Positions 1-11,243 of a stretch of 64,000 nt of DNA are shown here, one piece after another. Position 1 is the stretch's first letter; each line of letters opens with the position of its first letter. The position numbers and the translations under genes are program-made. Under the pieces are notes generated by a model. That model saw nothing but the letters and a program-made list of their open reading frames with translations. It was not told the DNA's origin and ran no database searches. The DNA is from Penicillus capitatus. Taxonomy: Eukaryota > Chlorophyta. The stretch spans positions 372,001 through 436,000 of the forward strand of contig OZ287697.1 of assembly GCA_965649825.1 (NCBI GenBank), given 5' to 3'.

Positions 1-259
1 GAACATAAGCTGCCCTTAGCGCCAGACAATGCAAACAGTCGCTTCAACTGTATGACTCGCTGCATCGTCTTGTTAAACACATTGTGAACCTGACAATCAG
101 TCACATCATGGATGTCGAGCCTTCACATTCCGCGTAGAAGAATGCCTGTTTGGTATGCGCAGCCGTGTCTCGGCGGGACAATGCCTTGTGTAACTTCCAA
201 TAGTGTTCTCGAGTGGGTAATGGGAAAAACCTTTTATGATAGTGAAGCCAAGGGTTGCC

Positions 260-1200
260 TAAGGAGGGTAAACAAAATTTGCAGCAGCTTTGCCGCATAT
301 TTATGGCATCTGGTCGTGCAGGCTGTTATGAAGAAAATTGCATCCATTCGTACAGACTGTTATGAACAAAACGTAGTGGTCACTGCACCGAAAACGATAC
401 CAAAGCATTGTTGCTTAAACAACGCCGGTCGTGCAGGGATGCGGAACATGAACAATCCTGATTGCGTGCGGGTGTCGGACCCCTTCGCAAACAAAGGCGC
501 TATCCCTACCTCCTTCGAAGCAGGGTCGTACTAGTGGAATCTCCGTCGGTTTTGGGACCTAGATAAATCTTATCACGAGCTTCATTGGGCAATGCTATAT
601 ATACTGTACTGAATGACCGTCAACAAATGAAGGTTCGAAGGACGGATCGACATAGCACCTCGACGGCGTTGTTGTTCTGACGTTGTTTAGGGAATGGATA
701 TCATAGAAGTGCCGAATTAGAGCAGTAGCGGTGTGCATGCTAACTTACCTGGCTGGACAGCATGACCGATCTACATAACGACGAGTTGCAGAAATCTCGT
801 TTTGCAGCATCTAGTTCTGCCAATACAGACGATTCTGCTTCTGTTGGTGCAACCAGACGAACAACAGTCTTGTATCAAGGTCCTTGTCAAAGCTTTCGGA
901 ATTTTCTCAGACGTGGAATTACATGTAAATAGCCGTCTCATGTCTGAGTTGTAAGGACATTAGTGGCAATATCCCATTTCTTACCTTAGACGCGCATGCT
1001 TCAGCAAATAAATAAAGGTTATCATACATACATCGCTTTCTAAACGGGCAATACCTTTGCCAGTCCAATCACGTCACTGCCGCAAAACATCATCATGAAG
1101 GATAAGAATCCTTCTTATATTCAACATATACGATACCAAAAAACGGAAATCTTGTGCTATGTGTGACGGGCCAATTTAGCCGGTCATTATTATTCTCCTG
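260..1200. repeat. Segmental duplicate of 20870-22420
   Basis: This stretch aligns by eye, with many small indels, to about 20870-22420. Shared landmarks are the segment around 375-420, the segment starting at 541 (matching 21088), the small reading frame at 762 (matching 21321) and the segment at 1050-1200 (matching about 22255-22420). In the downstream copy the homology runs into the 3' end of a secreted ankyrin gene; here that gene is missing. Open frames in this stretch (for example 112-534) have no recognisable product and I see no other gene in 1-1360. Confidence 0.7.
762..932 (+). pseudogene. Truncated copy of the small reading frame at 21321
   Basis: A 56-codon frame starting MTDLHNDELQ matches the first two thirds of the 83-codon frame at 21321-21572; after the shared part a substituted and indel-bearing stretch brings an early stop. 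The same DNA is also open on the minus strand in both copies and there ends exactly at a CAG/GTAAGT splice-donor consensus (about 743-748). The coding strand is therefore ambiguous. Product unknown. Confidence 0.3.
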
Positions 1201-1359
1201 CCCTCACGTCTCCGGACTTGTCTCTTCGCGCTCTATCCTGTCGACAGAATCGAATGGCGACATGTCGGGCTGTGTCAGAACGCAATCAAATCGTATCAGA
1301 GATTCGCCGGAACAAAAAGAGCTGCTGACTGGATTGATCGGCAAAGGCAGAAATTGAGC

Positions 1360-3300
1360 ATTTAGGAAATGAATATCGATTCAAAAGAAACGCATTTCAT
1401 TAATTCTCTATTTGCAAAATAGACATGCTGGTTTATCTGCTGAGCTGTTTACTGCTCTTTGTATTGGCTCGTGTGGCCTGGGCGCGTTGGAAATATGACA
1501 TGCACAAGATACCTTCTATGCCCGAATGGCCGCTGGTCGGACACGGACTTCACTTCGTGAACGGAAAGACGAAAAACGAAATTACGAGGGTCAGAGCACG
1601 TTTCTTTAAAGAACTTGGCTATCCCAAGATCATGAAAGCAAGTTATGCATCTTCGACGGGAAAAACGCGATGCGATCCCTGTTCTACAGTTGAATTTGTT
1701 CGGAAAAATCTACCTCGAAATTGTTGATGTTCACACAGCTAAGTCCTTGATTTTAAAGTCTAGCGACATACCAAGGACGGATTTACTTCCGCTTTTTTCG
1801 ATAGTAAGTTCTTTACCCCAGTTTGTTCTCTTCTTGATCTCATTGCATGTAGTTATTAGGAAATGATCTGACGACGAAGGTGATGCTCGTAACCCAGAAC
1901 CTCACCCCCTATGTCAAGAAGATTCGACGCATCTACGCCTCGGCTTTCCTCGGCAGCCATCTCAAGCGCATGGTCCCCAAACTGAACAGCGCCTTGGACA
2001 AAATGCTGGAGATCATCGAATCTCATCGCAAGACAGGCCCCATCGACCTGCAGCGGCTCTGCATCCGGCTGACGCTTGACGCTATTGGCATCGTGGCTTT
2101 CGAGACGAATCTAGGTGGATTGGACGAAAGCAGTAACCTCTGTCAACTGCTGAACGAGGCAGCTTACATCGCAGGGAATCGTCTCATAAATCCGTTCAAA
2201 AAACTCAAATGCAAGCTTTTCCCAAAAAACGCTGAAGCTCAGAGGGATAACGCAATCATTGACGCCTTGACAGCTGAGTGGGTACGCTTGACACGAGATA
2301 TCCTCTCCCGAGACGATCCTTGCGATGGGGAAACGCCCTTGTGGTTCGGGTTGAAACAGTTGGCGGATCCGAGTGCGGCAGAACCACTGGGTTTTAAGAA
2401 ACTTATGGGGGAAGTTGCAACGGTAGTATCAGCTGGGATGGATACGACAGGACATCAACTCTGTTGGGCATTGGCTCTTCTGGCCTCTTATTCCGATGCG
2501 ATGCAGACGCTCCTGGAGGAGTTCAAAGGCCGCGGACTGTATGGCGAAGCGGCGACAAGGGTGTCTTACGAAGATCTTGGAGACATGCCCTATCTAACGG
2601 CCGTCGTCAAAGAAAGCATGAGAATGGCGTCTGTCGTCACTGGCGCCATGCGTGAAGCTCCGTGCGACATGAAGATTCTGGGTTATCGGATTCCGAAAGG
2701 GACATATTTGTCACTTCCTAGCAACAGATGGCTGGATGCCAAAGACGAATGGGGCGATCCAGAAGTTTTCCGTCCGGAAAGGTGGCTGGAAGAGGAAGAC
2801 ATCTCGCAGCGTTACTATCTTGGCTTCTCATGCGGACCGCGAGACTGTGCAGGGCAGAAGCTGGCGATGCTGGAGATGCGAGTGGCCCTCATCCGTCTGT
2901 TAGGCGCCTATCACTTTTCTTTGACAGTTCCGTTTGACAAGCTGATGGACGACAGTCAAAACGGAATAGCGATTCGGGTGGAGAATGGAGTGTGGTTTCA
3001 CGTTACTCCCAGAAATCAAGTGACTACGCAGTAGACTGAACAGAAAAAAGACTCACTTTATTACAATTTCTGCCTATCTTTGTTGTCTGTGTGTGTTTCA
3101 TTAACCATTGCCAGGGCTGGATTCTGTTTTTCCAGTGGGAAAACAAAACAATGCGTGGAGTTCTTTCTTTTTATCTTTTGAGCGAGTATGCAGTGTTAAC
3201 TGTGCTATGAAGAAACCTTTTAACACATGTTGGGTTTAACTGAGGCAGACGTATACGGATGTGACGGCCCATCAGCCTGATTATGAAAGCGGAAGCTTAA
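1360..3300 (+). repeat. P450 duplication unit (three copies in the window)
   Basis: The gene plus flanks is repeated at 8255-10190 (direct) and about 52640-54545 (inverted). The shared 5' flank carries an ATCGATAT element and an AT-rich GATTCTTTATTTG element just before the start. The shared 3' flank includes an ACACATGTTGGG block about 200 bp after the stop codon. Exon lengths are the same in copies 1 and 2 and differ by single codons in copy 3. Confidence 0.85.
1425..3034 (+). CDS. Cytochrome P450, copy 1
   Basis: Haem-thiolate monooxygenase of about 502 residues, the normal P450 length. Exons are 1425-1637, 1690-1803 and 1853-3034. Residues 1-20 form an N-terminal membrane anchor, followed by the basic WARWKYDMHKIP stretch and a proline hinge (WPLVGHG), as in microsomal P450s. 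The I-helix oxygen-activation motif AGMDTTG, the K-helix ExxR (ESMR) and the haem loop FSCGPRDCAG with the cysteine ligand are all present. The first intron begins GCAAGT, a GC-AG intron conserved in all three window copies; the second is GTAAGT-AG. The start matches the conserved MLxYLLSC opening of the paralogues. The substrate cannot be told from sequence. The gene is the partner of 8325-9940 and shares about 60 bp of 5' flank and about 250 bp of 3' flank with it. Confidence 0.93.
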
Positions 3301-4702
3301 GTAGATTCTTTGATCTTAGTGCTTTACCGATCTCACGTTTCCGCACAACAACAGGTTTTGGAGCGACAAACAAGGTCTGACTGATATCTTACCTGAAGAC
3401 ACAACAAAATCGCGGTCGGCTGCTGCAAAGACAAAGCTACCATCCTACAAATCAATCTCACGCTAGCGCCATACGAATGGAAGAGGGAATAGTGGATGAG
3501 ACGAACGCAATTTACAATATTTTACTCGTTTACACTCCTTTATCAATAGTGGTGTGTAGAGCATTAGGTGCGATTTCATTTCTTTGTTCTACGAGGTCAT
3601 CGGCAATTCCGTTTGAGAAGTTGGCGTTCGTTGTTCCCGCAGAATGGAAGGTCTTCCTACCCCATCAACTCCATGGTCCAGTGCAATGAACGTGCCCCCT
3701 CAGTTCCGGAGGATTGCCCACTTACAGAAATTGACCAAGGCTAGGAGAACGTTGTTGTGTTGTTTCGATAGATGATGCGACAGTGGTTCTCAAGAAGATG
3801 AAAACATTAAAGCCATTGCCATTATAACGAACTTTCTAAGTTTAAGTCTGTCGGTCCTTACGGTGCAACGTCCTGTTGACGGAATTAGTCTTGTCTTCAC
3901 GTCTTCATTCTCCTTAGGCCCTAAAGCTAGTTGGCCAATTCTCCTTAACCTGTTGTGTCCTGTGTCTGCACACGACACAGGACTGCGAGGGCCGATCGAC
4001 GCGGAGCTCGATGCTGCGGAGACGAGATAAACGATTGGCGCGAAAACAGGAATCATTACATTGCATCAGAGGGATCCAATGTGTCACTAGGATAGCTGTC
4101 CACCTTCGCGCAGCTATCCACGGAGTGGTATAAATTCCAGACTATAATGCTGCGGACTGTTTCCGGTCGGCCGCGCAGCGAAAACCAGATTATAGCGGAA
4201 GTCTTACAAGTCTTCGAATCAAGGTCTCGAATGATGCAGATAACCTGTCAAATACTCATGTAGTGAGTGACATGACGTCCCTAGGCAGATGAGTCACCAC
4301 ACTGCCAGAACCAGAGAAAAGGGCGCTCTGGAAGCCAATGCGCCCATGTGACGTGACAACAAGCATCCTTTCCAACAGATGACCTTGATGCAGGGCAGTC
4401 CCATCGCCAGGGAAATCTTGGCGATGCAGACATTCTCCCTAATTAACCTGCCTTCGTCGTGAGTTGTTTTCTGCGCGTACGACGGCGGGGCTGCGACAGC
4501 CTTAACGCAACATCCAAACGATCATCGGGCGGTCGCATGTGAACTCGCGGTGCATTTCCTAACAGTTAAAAAACCTAGATTATGATTTCTTAACCGTCCC
4601 GAGTATTGAAAACAGTGTTCTCCCGATCGTCCTTGTGGCAGCATATGATTTTTGTCTGGGGGCAACATCGCCCTTTGGTTCTCCAGGTTTTAATGGCTGT
4701 TA

Positions 4703-5107
4703 ATGTCGTTGACTTCCTGTTTGCCCTTGACGGTGGCGGCGCTTCTGGACGGAGCTTCTCCGACGGTTCTCTGGGTTACGACTGACGAAAGTGGACTGCG
4801 CGTTCTCGAGAAGGTGGGCGACGGTCAGATCCGAGGCGTGCATGGTTGGCGCTGTGATCTGGAGTGTGGACGACGTGTGTGCTGCGGAGAGCTGGAAGTG
4901 CAGGAACTGACAAAGACAGACGAAGCACGGCTCCGAGTTATTCTAACCTCGAGTCGGGATGGACTCTTTTTTTTCACTCGGCTCAGCCCACAACGGTTTT
5001 GGAGGGTTTGCGCTGTGGGAAGTTCTTGCAGCGAGAACAGAAATATAGCTGTTCCTTTTTTCTCTGCCGAGGGACATGGCATATACTTGTCAAGTGACGC
5101 CATGTAA
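4703..5107 (+). CDS. Hypothetical protein, unrecognised
   Basis: Open frame of 134 codons beginning MSLTSCLPLTVAALLDG. The N-terminal 20 residues are moderately hydrophobic. The middle has mixed charge and several cysteines. I recognise no family, no paralogue in the window and no clear splice context, so it may be a chance frame. Confidence 0.2.
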   Translation: MSLTSCLPLTVAALLDGASPTVLWVTTDESGLRVLEKVGDGQIRGVHGWRCDLECGRRVCCGELEVQELTKTDEARLRVILTSSRDGLFFFTRLSPQRFWRVCAVGSSCSENRNIAVPFFSAEGHGIYLSSDAM

Positions 5108-5148
5108 AATATAAAAATCTTCTTCTCCTTCCCTTTGGTTCTTGTCAT

Positions 5149-5345
5149 ACTTGGGGTTGTCGTCGGTGCCCGCTTCTGTCGTGGAGTTCGTGGTATGACT
5201 CTTCCTTAGACGGATTTTGTTTAACGTCGCCTTTGGTGAGGGCTCTTGGAACGTTTATGTCTCGACAAGGGAGTTGAATGGCAACTAGATTTCCAGCGTT
5301 TCTGAAGAGCTCGAGAGCTGTGTGGCCAAACGATGTAACGAGGAA
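5149..5345 (-). pseudogene. Possible relict ankyrin-like exon
   Basis: On the minus strand a 66-codon open stretch contains GHTALELFRNAGN, which resembles the helix-turn-helix of an ankyrin repeat (TALELAxxxGN). It continues to a stop at about 5149. No intact upstream exons could be joined. It could be a fragment of the secreted ankyrin family in this region or a coincidence. Confidence 0.25.
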
Positions 5346-6209
5346 AACAGATGAAATCTTACACGATCAAAACAGTCTCATTAGTTCTCTCATCTCGCAC
5401 TTGTTCACGTCTCATCAACGTCAGTCCACATCAGTAAGGAATGCAGGGCTGCGATAGAAAGAGGATCGTATAGAACGGGTGCCCGAGAAGTGTGTCGCGC
5501 GTCCTCGTCTGCCAAAGTTAACTTGAACGCAGAAGGCAACTTTACAAACTGTATGAAAAACAAAATGTCCTCCTCGGCCTCCTTTTTATCCGGACCGTGT
5601 GACGTGACCCGACTTGCATAGAATGTCCCTCGTCCGTCTTCCTCAAGCTGGCGGCCCGTCGTGTTACAGTTTTCTCACGTCTCATCCTGTCCGTTTCATC
5701 GACAATCTCTATACATATCTTGTGTTCTTGTGTTGCAATCGTTTGTTCTTCTCCGCCGTCGATCACGTCAAAGTCGACTCGAGCTTATCGAGTTACGATA
5801 AGATTCTTGTCGGAGGTTGGTGTGCAAATCGCTTTTGACAACCATAACGACCGTTGCGCGCATTCAATAACCATCCAGGCGCTCCAAAGCCATCGAGAGC
5901 GACAGATGAAGAACCTCCTCGCAACTTCCTCATAACAATAGGGGAATGGTTGTCGAACTCGCGCACAACTTCGCAACTGTTAGGAACTAAAGTTGGGAAT
6001 CCTTAACCATCACGTGTATTTAATGACAGCATTCGTCCTGCAATTAATCTCGTATTCCCTTTGCTATCGTCTGAGTGTTCGTTTGCGTCGTCGTCACGTA
6101 CCGATTCGACGCCGTGTTTTTCTAAGTGTTTACACGATCCCGACAATTCTCAACAGAAGTGAAGACTCGTTTCTACTAACGTATGGCCGACTCTTAGTAC
6201 GTTGACATG

Positions 6210-7283
6210 ACTGGAGCGTAGCTTCGAAATGTGGATGGAGTCAAGCTGAACAGTTTTCAAACGTAAAGAAAAAGTAGGTCCGACCAGTTTTGCACTCTAA
6301 TGTGTATCTACCCACTTTTTCACTTTACCTTAAAAACGCGGTCATAGTGTTGTGTTATAGCAATTAATCGACTGTGGCTGTGACGTTCGTTGCGCGACAG
6401 GCTCATCATGCACGACGTTGGCATGAGAGGACTAACGTCATTCTGAGTACTTATGCGGGAACTGTTTTGTATCCGTCTAAGTATTTAATTATACATTGCC
6501 GACGGAGTTTCCCAGTGCGACTCGCCATCCGGTCCGGACTCGGCCGTCTGGCCGACCCTCACAGTGCCCTTAAGAACATGGGCCCATTAAGTACATTGCC
6601 ACTGTTACGACCTATTTAAAAGTCTGATTATATTTTTCACTGTGCAACAGAACTCAATTAAAAGGAAAAAAGCCGTATCAAAGACATCCATGATGGATGA
6701 AGACTGTTTAGATGATCGTTGTCCCTGGCTGACCTGACAGTGCAACAGATGACAACATCACTGAGATCGGTGATCTATGAAACTTGGCATACTCGCATTG
6801 AGATGTTGATTCATGTATCATGCTTTACTAACACGGAAATCATACATGGCCTCAAGATATGCGAGGATCCGATTTTTTCAAGGGGAAAGCCGATGCGACG
6901 TAAGCCGCTTACCTACCTGCATGTCGTGCAATCCTCTATTGGCCGAGTGCCAAATTTTAAATGCTCATGTACGCATCTAAACGATGGTGGTGACATGCAG
7001 ATTGCATTTACGAATCAAAAAGACATATTGAATGGACAGCAATGAGCGAAAATGAGTCTAGCATGCCTTATTGTTCGAGTTACATCATTTGACTCTCGTC
7101 AAATGATACATGGTATTATACAACCATCACTGCAAGACAATCACATAGGTGTTGTCCTTCACAATCCCAGCTCAAATAAAAAAGCGAAAATAGATGATGA
7201 CGGCTGATGGGTGAGCAGTGCAACCACAATGAAATGTGAACCTCATTTGGGCCCCCGTGTTCATCTTCATTAGAGCGAAGCAT
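6210..7283. repeat. Duplicated 3' flank of ankyrin genes A and B
   Basis: The segment aligns with about 13865-14626; for example the GACTGGAGCGTA block at about 6208 matches 13869, and the GACCTGACAGTG block matches in both. It leads into the near-identical 3' ends of the ankyrin genes at 7284 and 14627. A weaker match lies at 19640-19880 beside gene C. I see no separate gene in it. Confidence 0.7.
7084..7107 (-). other. Conserved 3'-flank hairpin of ankyrin gene A
   Basis: A perfect inverted repeat with 10-bp arms ATCATTTGAC and GTCAAATGAT and a 4-nt loop, 177-200 bp downstream of the ankyrin A stop codon. The same element lies at 14424-14447, at the same distance from gene B (one mismatch), and degraded near 19673-19697 behind gene C. 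It could be a 3'-UTR or processing structure, or the end of the duplicated block. Confidence 0.5.
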
Positions 7284-8069
7284 TTAGCAAATACCTCCGT
7301 CCTCTACCAAAGTACCGTTGTTCTGTTTGATGATCTATAGACATGAAGAGATGCTGATGGCGCTGTAAGGGATATGGACCTTACGTCTTTGACAATCTTG
7401 TTGACTGCCATATCGTATGGCAATGTTCCGTTGCACTTCTTGCAGATGTCCGCCCCGTTCTCGACCAAATGAATGACAACGCCAGCGCAGTTTGGATCGT
7501 CTGTGGATGCGGCCACACACATTGAAGTGTACCCATCATCGTTCTCGAGCTCGACTTCGGCATCGGCTTCCAAAAAGACCTAAGCAAGACAGTCGGTATT
7601 GCGTAAGGAATCGAGGCAGTCGAAGGTCGCACGTGTGCCATGGGTGTATTGCACTCTGCAGCGGCGTGATGTAGCGGTGTTCTTTTCTTCGCGTCCAGTA
7701 CATCGACCGGACAGTTCGGCGGAGTGTCGAGCATCAAATTGGCGTAGGCCACGGATTCGTATATGGCGGTCACATGGAGAAACGTTTTGTTTGTGACCGG
7801 CACGGGGTCAGGGTCACACGTGCAGTTGCAGATGTTGGGTGTCCCTCTTTTAATGGCGCGCCTAATCTTTCCTTCGTCCCGTTTGGCACAGCTATGCAGA
7901 GATTTGCCTGGCAGGAATCGGGATTGTCTGGGTCGGGCGTATGCTTAGGACCAGCCGTGACTATACAGTATGGTAGGTAGCGGTGAATGCGCTCGAAGTA
8001 GGGTAACTTACTAAAGCTCGCTCCGACGACGAAGAGAATTACCAAAGCGAAGATGCGCACAGAAGACAT
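7284..8069 (-). pseudogene. Secreted ankyrin-repeat protein A, frameshifted
   Basis: This is the same four-exon gene as 14627-15413 and 19881-20669. Exon 1 encodes a signal peptide (MSSVRIFALVILFVVGA) and ends in a phase-1 intron with GTAAGT. Later exons encode cysteine-rich ankyrin repeats and the family C-terminus VEDGGIC. Near 7885-7893 one base is missing relative to copy B (GGCACAGCTATGC against GGCAGCAGCTCTGC). This shifts the frame just after the conserved PDNPDSC segment. All splice sites and the rest of the frame are otherwise preserved, so the break is recent or a sequencing error. Its 5' flank resembles copy C and its 3' end resembles copy B, suggesting a recombinant. Confidence 0.8.
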
Positions 8070-8324
8070 CCTTGAATCGTTCTACTCAAATAGAACGTCG
8101 TCCGGTTCGTATGGTCTGAGCAACGTGCGTTAGTCGAGTAATGGATCAGATGGTAAGCGAGCGGTCTTTATGCGCCTGGACGAACCGTTGAGAGCCGACG
8201 TCACAACAGCGAATGGCTTAGAGGTGTACGTCGCATCTTGCCAGTACAAACTTGGTTAACTTGTGAATCGATATCGATTTAAAAGAAACGCGTTTTATTG
8301 ATTCTTTATTTGCAAAATAGACAC
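8070..8324. promoter_or_regulatory. Divergent intergenic region, ankyrin A / P450 copy 2
   Basis: The 255 bp between two divergent starts. The ankyrin-proximal part (8085-8255) is strongly similar to 20685-20860 upstream of ankyrin C. It includes a GGTCTTTATGCGCCTGG block about 100 bp before the start that could act as a TATA-like core, and a GACGTCAC palindromic element. The P450-proximal part matches the 5' flank of P450 copy 1. The regulatory role is inferred from conservation. Confidence 0.45.
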
Positions 8325-9940
8325 ATGTTAGTTTATCTGCTGAGCTGTCTGCTGATCTTTTTATTGTCTCGTGCGGTCTGGGCGCGCTGGAAATATGACG
8401 TTCACAAGATACCTTCCCCACGCGGATGGCCGTTGGTCGGACACGGACCTTACTTCGTAAGCGGAAAAGTGAAAATCGAAGTCGCGCGGGTCAGAGGACG
8501 CCTCTTCAAAGAACTTGGTTATCCCAAGATCATGAAGGCAAGTTATGCATCTTCGACTAGAAAAACGTTATGCGACCACCTCTGATGTTCTACAGTTGAA
8601 TCTATTCGGGAGAACCTGCGTTTTTGTTGTCGACAGCCACACTACCAAGTCCTTAATTTTGAAGTCTGGCGATATCCCGAAGGGGGATTTCGGTCAAATT
8701 TTTAAGATAGTAAGCAATTCGCCGTGGCTCATTCTCTGCTTGATCTCTACGCATGTAGATGGTCGGAAACGATCCGACAACGAAAGCGGTTGCAGGAATC
8801 CGAAGTCTCACCCCCTATGTCAAGAAGATTCGACGCATCTACGCCTCGGCTTTCCTCGGCAGCCATCTCAAGCGCATGGTCCCCAAACTGAACAGCGCCT
8901 TGGACAAAATGCTGGAGATCATCGAATCTCATCGCAAGACAGGCCCCATCGACCTGCAGCGGCTCTGCATCCGGCTGACGCTTGACGCTATTGGCATCGT
9001 GGCTTTCGAGACGAATCTAGGTGGATTGGACGAAAGCAGTAACCTCTGTCAACTGGTAGACAAGACGGGTTGCATTGCGTTCGATCGTCTCATGAATCCG
9101 TTCAAAAGACTCAAACGCAGGCTTTTCCCAAAATCCGCTGAAGCTCAAAAGGATAACGCAATCATTGATGCCTTAACGGTTGAGTGGGTGCGCTTGACAC
9201 GAGACATTCTCTCCCGCGACGATCCTCCAGATGGAGAGACGCCCTTGTGGTTTGGTCTGAAACAGTTAGCTGATCCGAGTTCAGCAGAACCACTGGAGTT
9301 TAAGCAACTAAGAGCGGAAGTTGCAACGGCAGTTATTGCTGGTATGGATACGACAGGACATCAACTCTGTTGGACATTGGCCCTTCTGGCCTCTTATCCC
9401 GGTGCGATGCAGACGCTCCTTAAAGAGTTCAAAGGTCGCGGACTGTATGGCGAAGCAGCGAAAAGGGTTTCATACGAAGATCTTGGAGACATGCCCTATT
9501 TAACGGCCGTCATCAAAGAGAGCATGAGAATAGCGTCGATCATTACCAGCATCACGCGGGAAGCGCCGCGCGACATGACGATTCTAGGCTATCGGATTCC
9601 GAAAGGGACATATCTATTCTGTCCTGGAAACAGATGGCTGGACGCCAAAGACGAATGGGGAGATCCAGAAGTTTTTCGTCCGGAAAGGTGGCTGGAAGAG
9701 GAAGACATCTCGCAGCGTTACTACTTCGGCTTTTCTTACGGACCGCGAGACTGTGCAGGGCAGAAGCTGGCGATGCTGGAGATGCGAGTGGCCCTCATCC
9801 GTCTGTTAGGCGCGTATCATTTTTCTTTGACAGTTCCGTTCGACAAGCTGATGGACGACAGTCAAAACGGAATTGCGATTCGGGTGGAGAATGGAGTGTG
9901 GTTTCACCTTACTCCCAGAAGTCAAGTGGCTACGCAGTAG
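8325..9940 (+). CDS. Cytochrome P450, copy 2
   Basis: Membrane-anchored P450 of about 502 residues. Exons are 8325-8537, 8596-8709 and 8759-9940, the same three lengths as copy 1. It has the N-terminal anchor MLVYLLSCLLIFLLSR, the I-helix AGMDTTG, the K-helix ESMR and the haem loop FSYGPRDCAG. Intron 1 is GC-AG (GCAAGT). A 249-bp tract of exon 3 (8807-9055) is identical to 1901-2149 while neighbouring sequence differs, pointing to gene conversion. Substrate-recognition regions differ from copy 1, so the two enzymes may not share substrates. Confidence 0.93.
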
Positions 9941-11243
9941 ACTGAACAGAAAAAAGACTCACTTTATTACAATTTCTGCCTATCTACGTTGTCTGTGTGT
10001 GTTTCATTAACCATTGCGAGGGCTGGATTCTGTTTTCTCCGACGAGAAAGCGGAACAATGTGTGGACTTCTTTCTTATGCACAATCCGAACAAGGATGCA
10101 GTATTTGTTGTTCGTTGAAAAAACGTGTAACACATGTTGGGTTTATCCAAGGCAAAAGCGTATGCGAAGGCCCATCGGCCTGAGTCTCCTACCTCAACGC
10201 GTTAACAGTTTCGTCGGAATGCATACCAAGGAAATGACGAATGACATTTTGTACGCATCTCTCCGATGGTGGCCAAGATACCTAGAGAAGGCAGAAGGAG
10301 TGCATGAGAGTTGTCCCGATTGATTCATGTCACAAGCGCAGTCAAAATTGCTGACGTTAAATTACAGAGAACGATACAAGAGCGCAATGAGAGATTCGAA
10401 ATCGGAGCACGACAAACAACCTTTGTAACAAACATAGAACGGCAAAGATCTCAGTTCAAACAATCTAACGACAATAGGAAAGCTTATGCTTATCAACGGA
10501 TGTGTTTTAAAGCTATTGCTTTTAGTGATGAGATTTGAAGGCTAGATATAAATCTGGGAAGTTCGCGAGTGACTTTCACGACGATGTTTCGCGTGTCGAT
10601 CGGTTCCAAAACGGCGTGAGAGTGTGCGAATATAGCTGTCATAGAAGGTCACAAGAGGTCGATTTCAAACATGCCGATGACTTAGTTTGTCGTCATCATT
10701 CGGAATTGAACAAAACGATGGGACGCAATGACGTCTGACGCCACAACAGGCTTTCCTTCGAGTTACTTACCAGTAGTTGTCTATCAAGCACTTCGGTTGT
10801 CTCAGATCTACCACCAGTCTCGTTTTCTCCTCCCCTGCCTCTGCTTATTACGTCATCCTGAGTACAGGTGTTAATGCTTGGATAATTAGAGAAAGACGAC
10901 AAGGATTGCAGTATCGATTACATAAGATGACCCACTCGCCGTGGACAGCTCTCGCATGAAATCGAAAAATTCGTTCAGAAAGGACAACCCCCGCCCCGCC
11001 CCGCCCCGCCTGATGAAATTTCGGTGTTCATTCGACACAAATGCATCGCTGCCAGCTGGCTCTTGCCGTGGCATGGCGACAACAAGTAAAGACGTATAAG
11101 ACATTTGTTAGAAGCGCATAGAAAGAACAAAGACAATTCTATGGGCAACAATCGCACAACGAAACGATCCTTCGCAGAGCATTGGAGTGCTTGTACGAAG
11201 GCAATCAGACTCAAAGAAAAGATAGTACTAGATCATTTCTGGC
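9941..11243. other. Intergenic, P450 3' flank and CCCCG microsatellite
   Basis: The first 250 bp repeat the P450 3' flank. Frames at 10311-10738 look like chance openings. A short CCCCG tandem repeat lies at about 10986-11010. I see no gene in this interval. Confidence 0.5.
10986..11010. repeat. CCCCG microsatellite
   Basis: About four to five tandem CCCCG/CCCGC units, unlike the balanced composition around it. Confidence 0.85.

Larger units (their letters stand above)
3301..7283. other. Gene-poor interval
   Basis: About 4 kb with no confidently recognisable gene. It contains an unassigned 134-codon frame (4703-5107), a possible relict ankyrin exon (5149-5345, minus) and, from about 6210, the duplicated 3' flank of the neighbouring ankyrin gene. 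Frames at 3477-3689, 3790-4056 and 5542-6619 look like chance openings. Confidence 0.5.

Noticed and set aside
112-534. 140-codon plus-strand frame near the window start
   Set aside because: It lies in the duplicated flank; the matching region near 20870-21090 does not keep the frame, and no family is recognisable.
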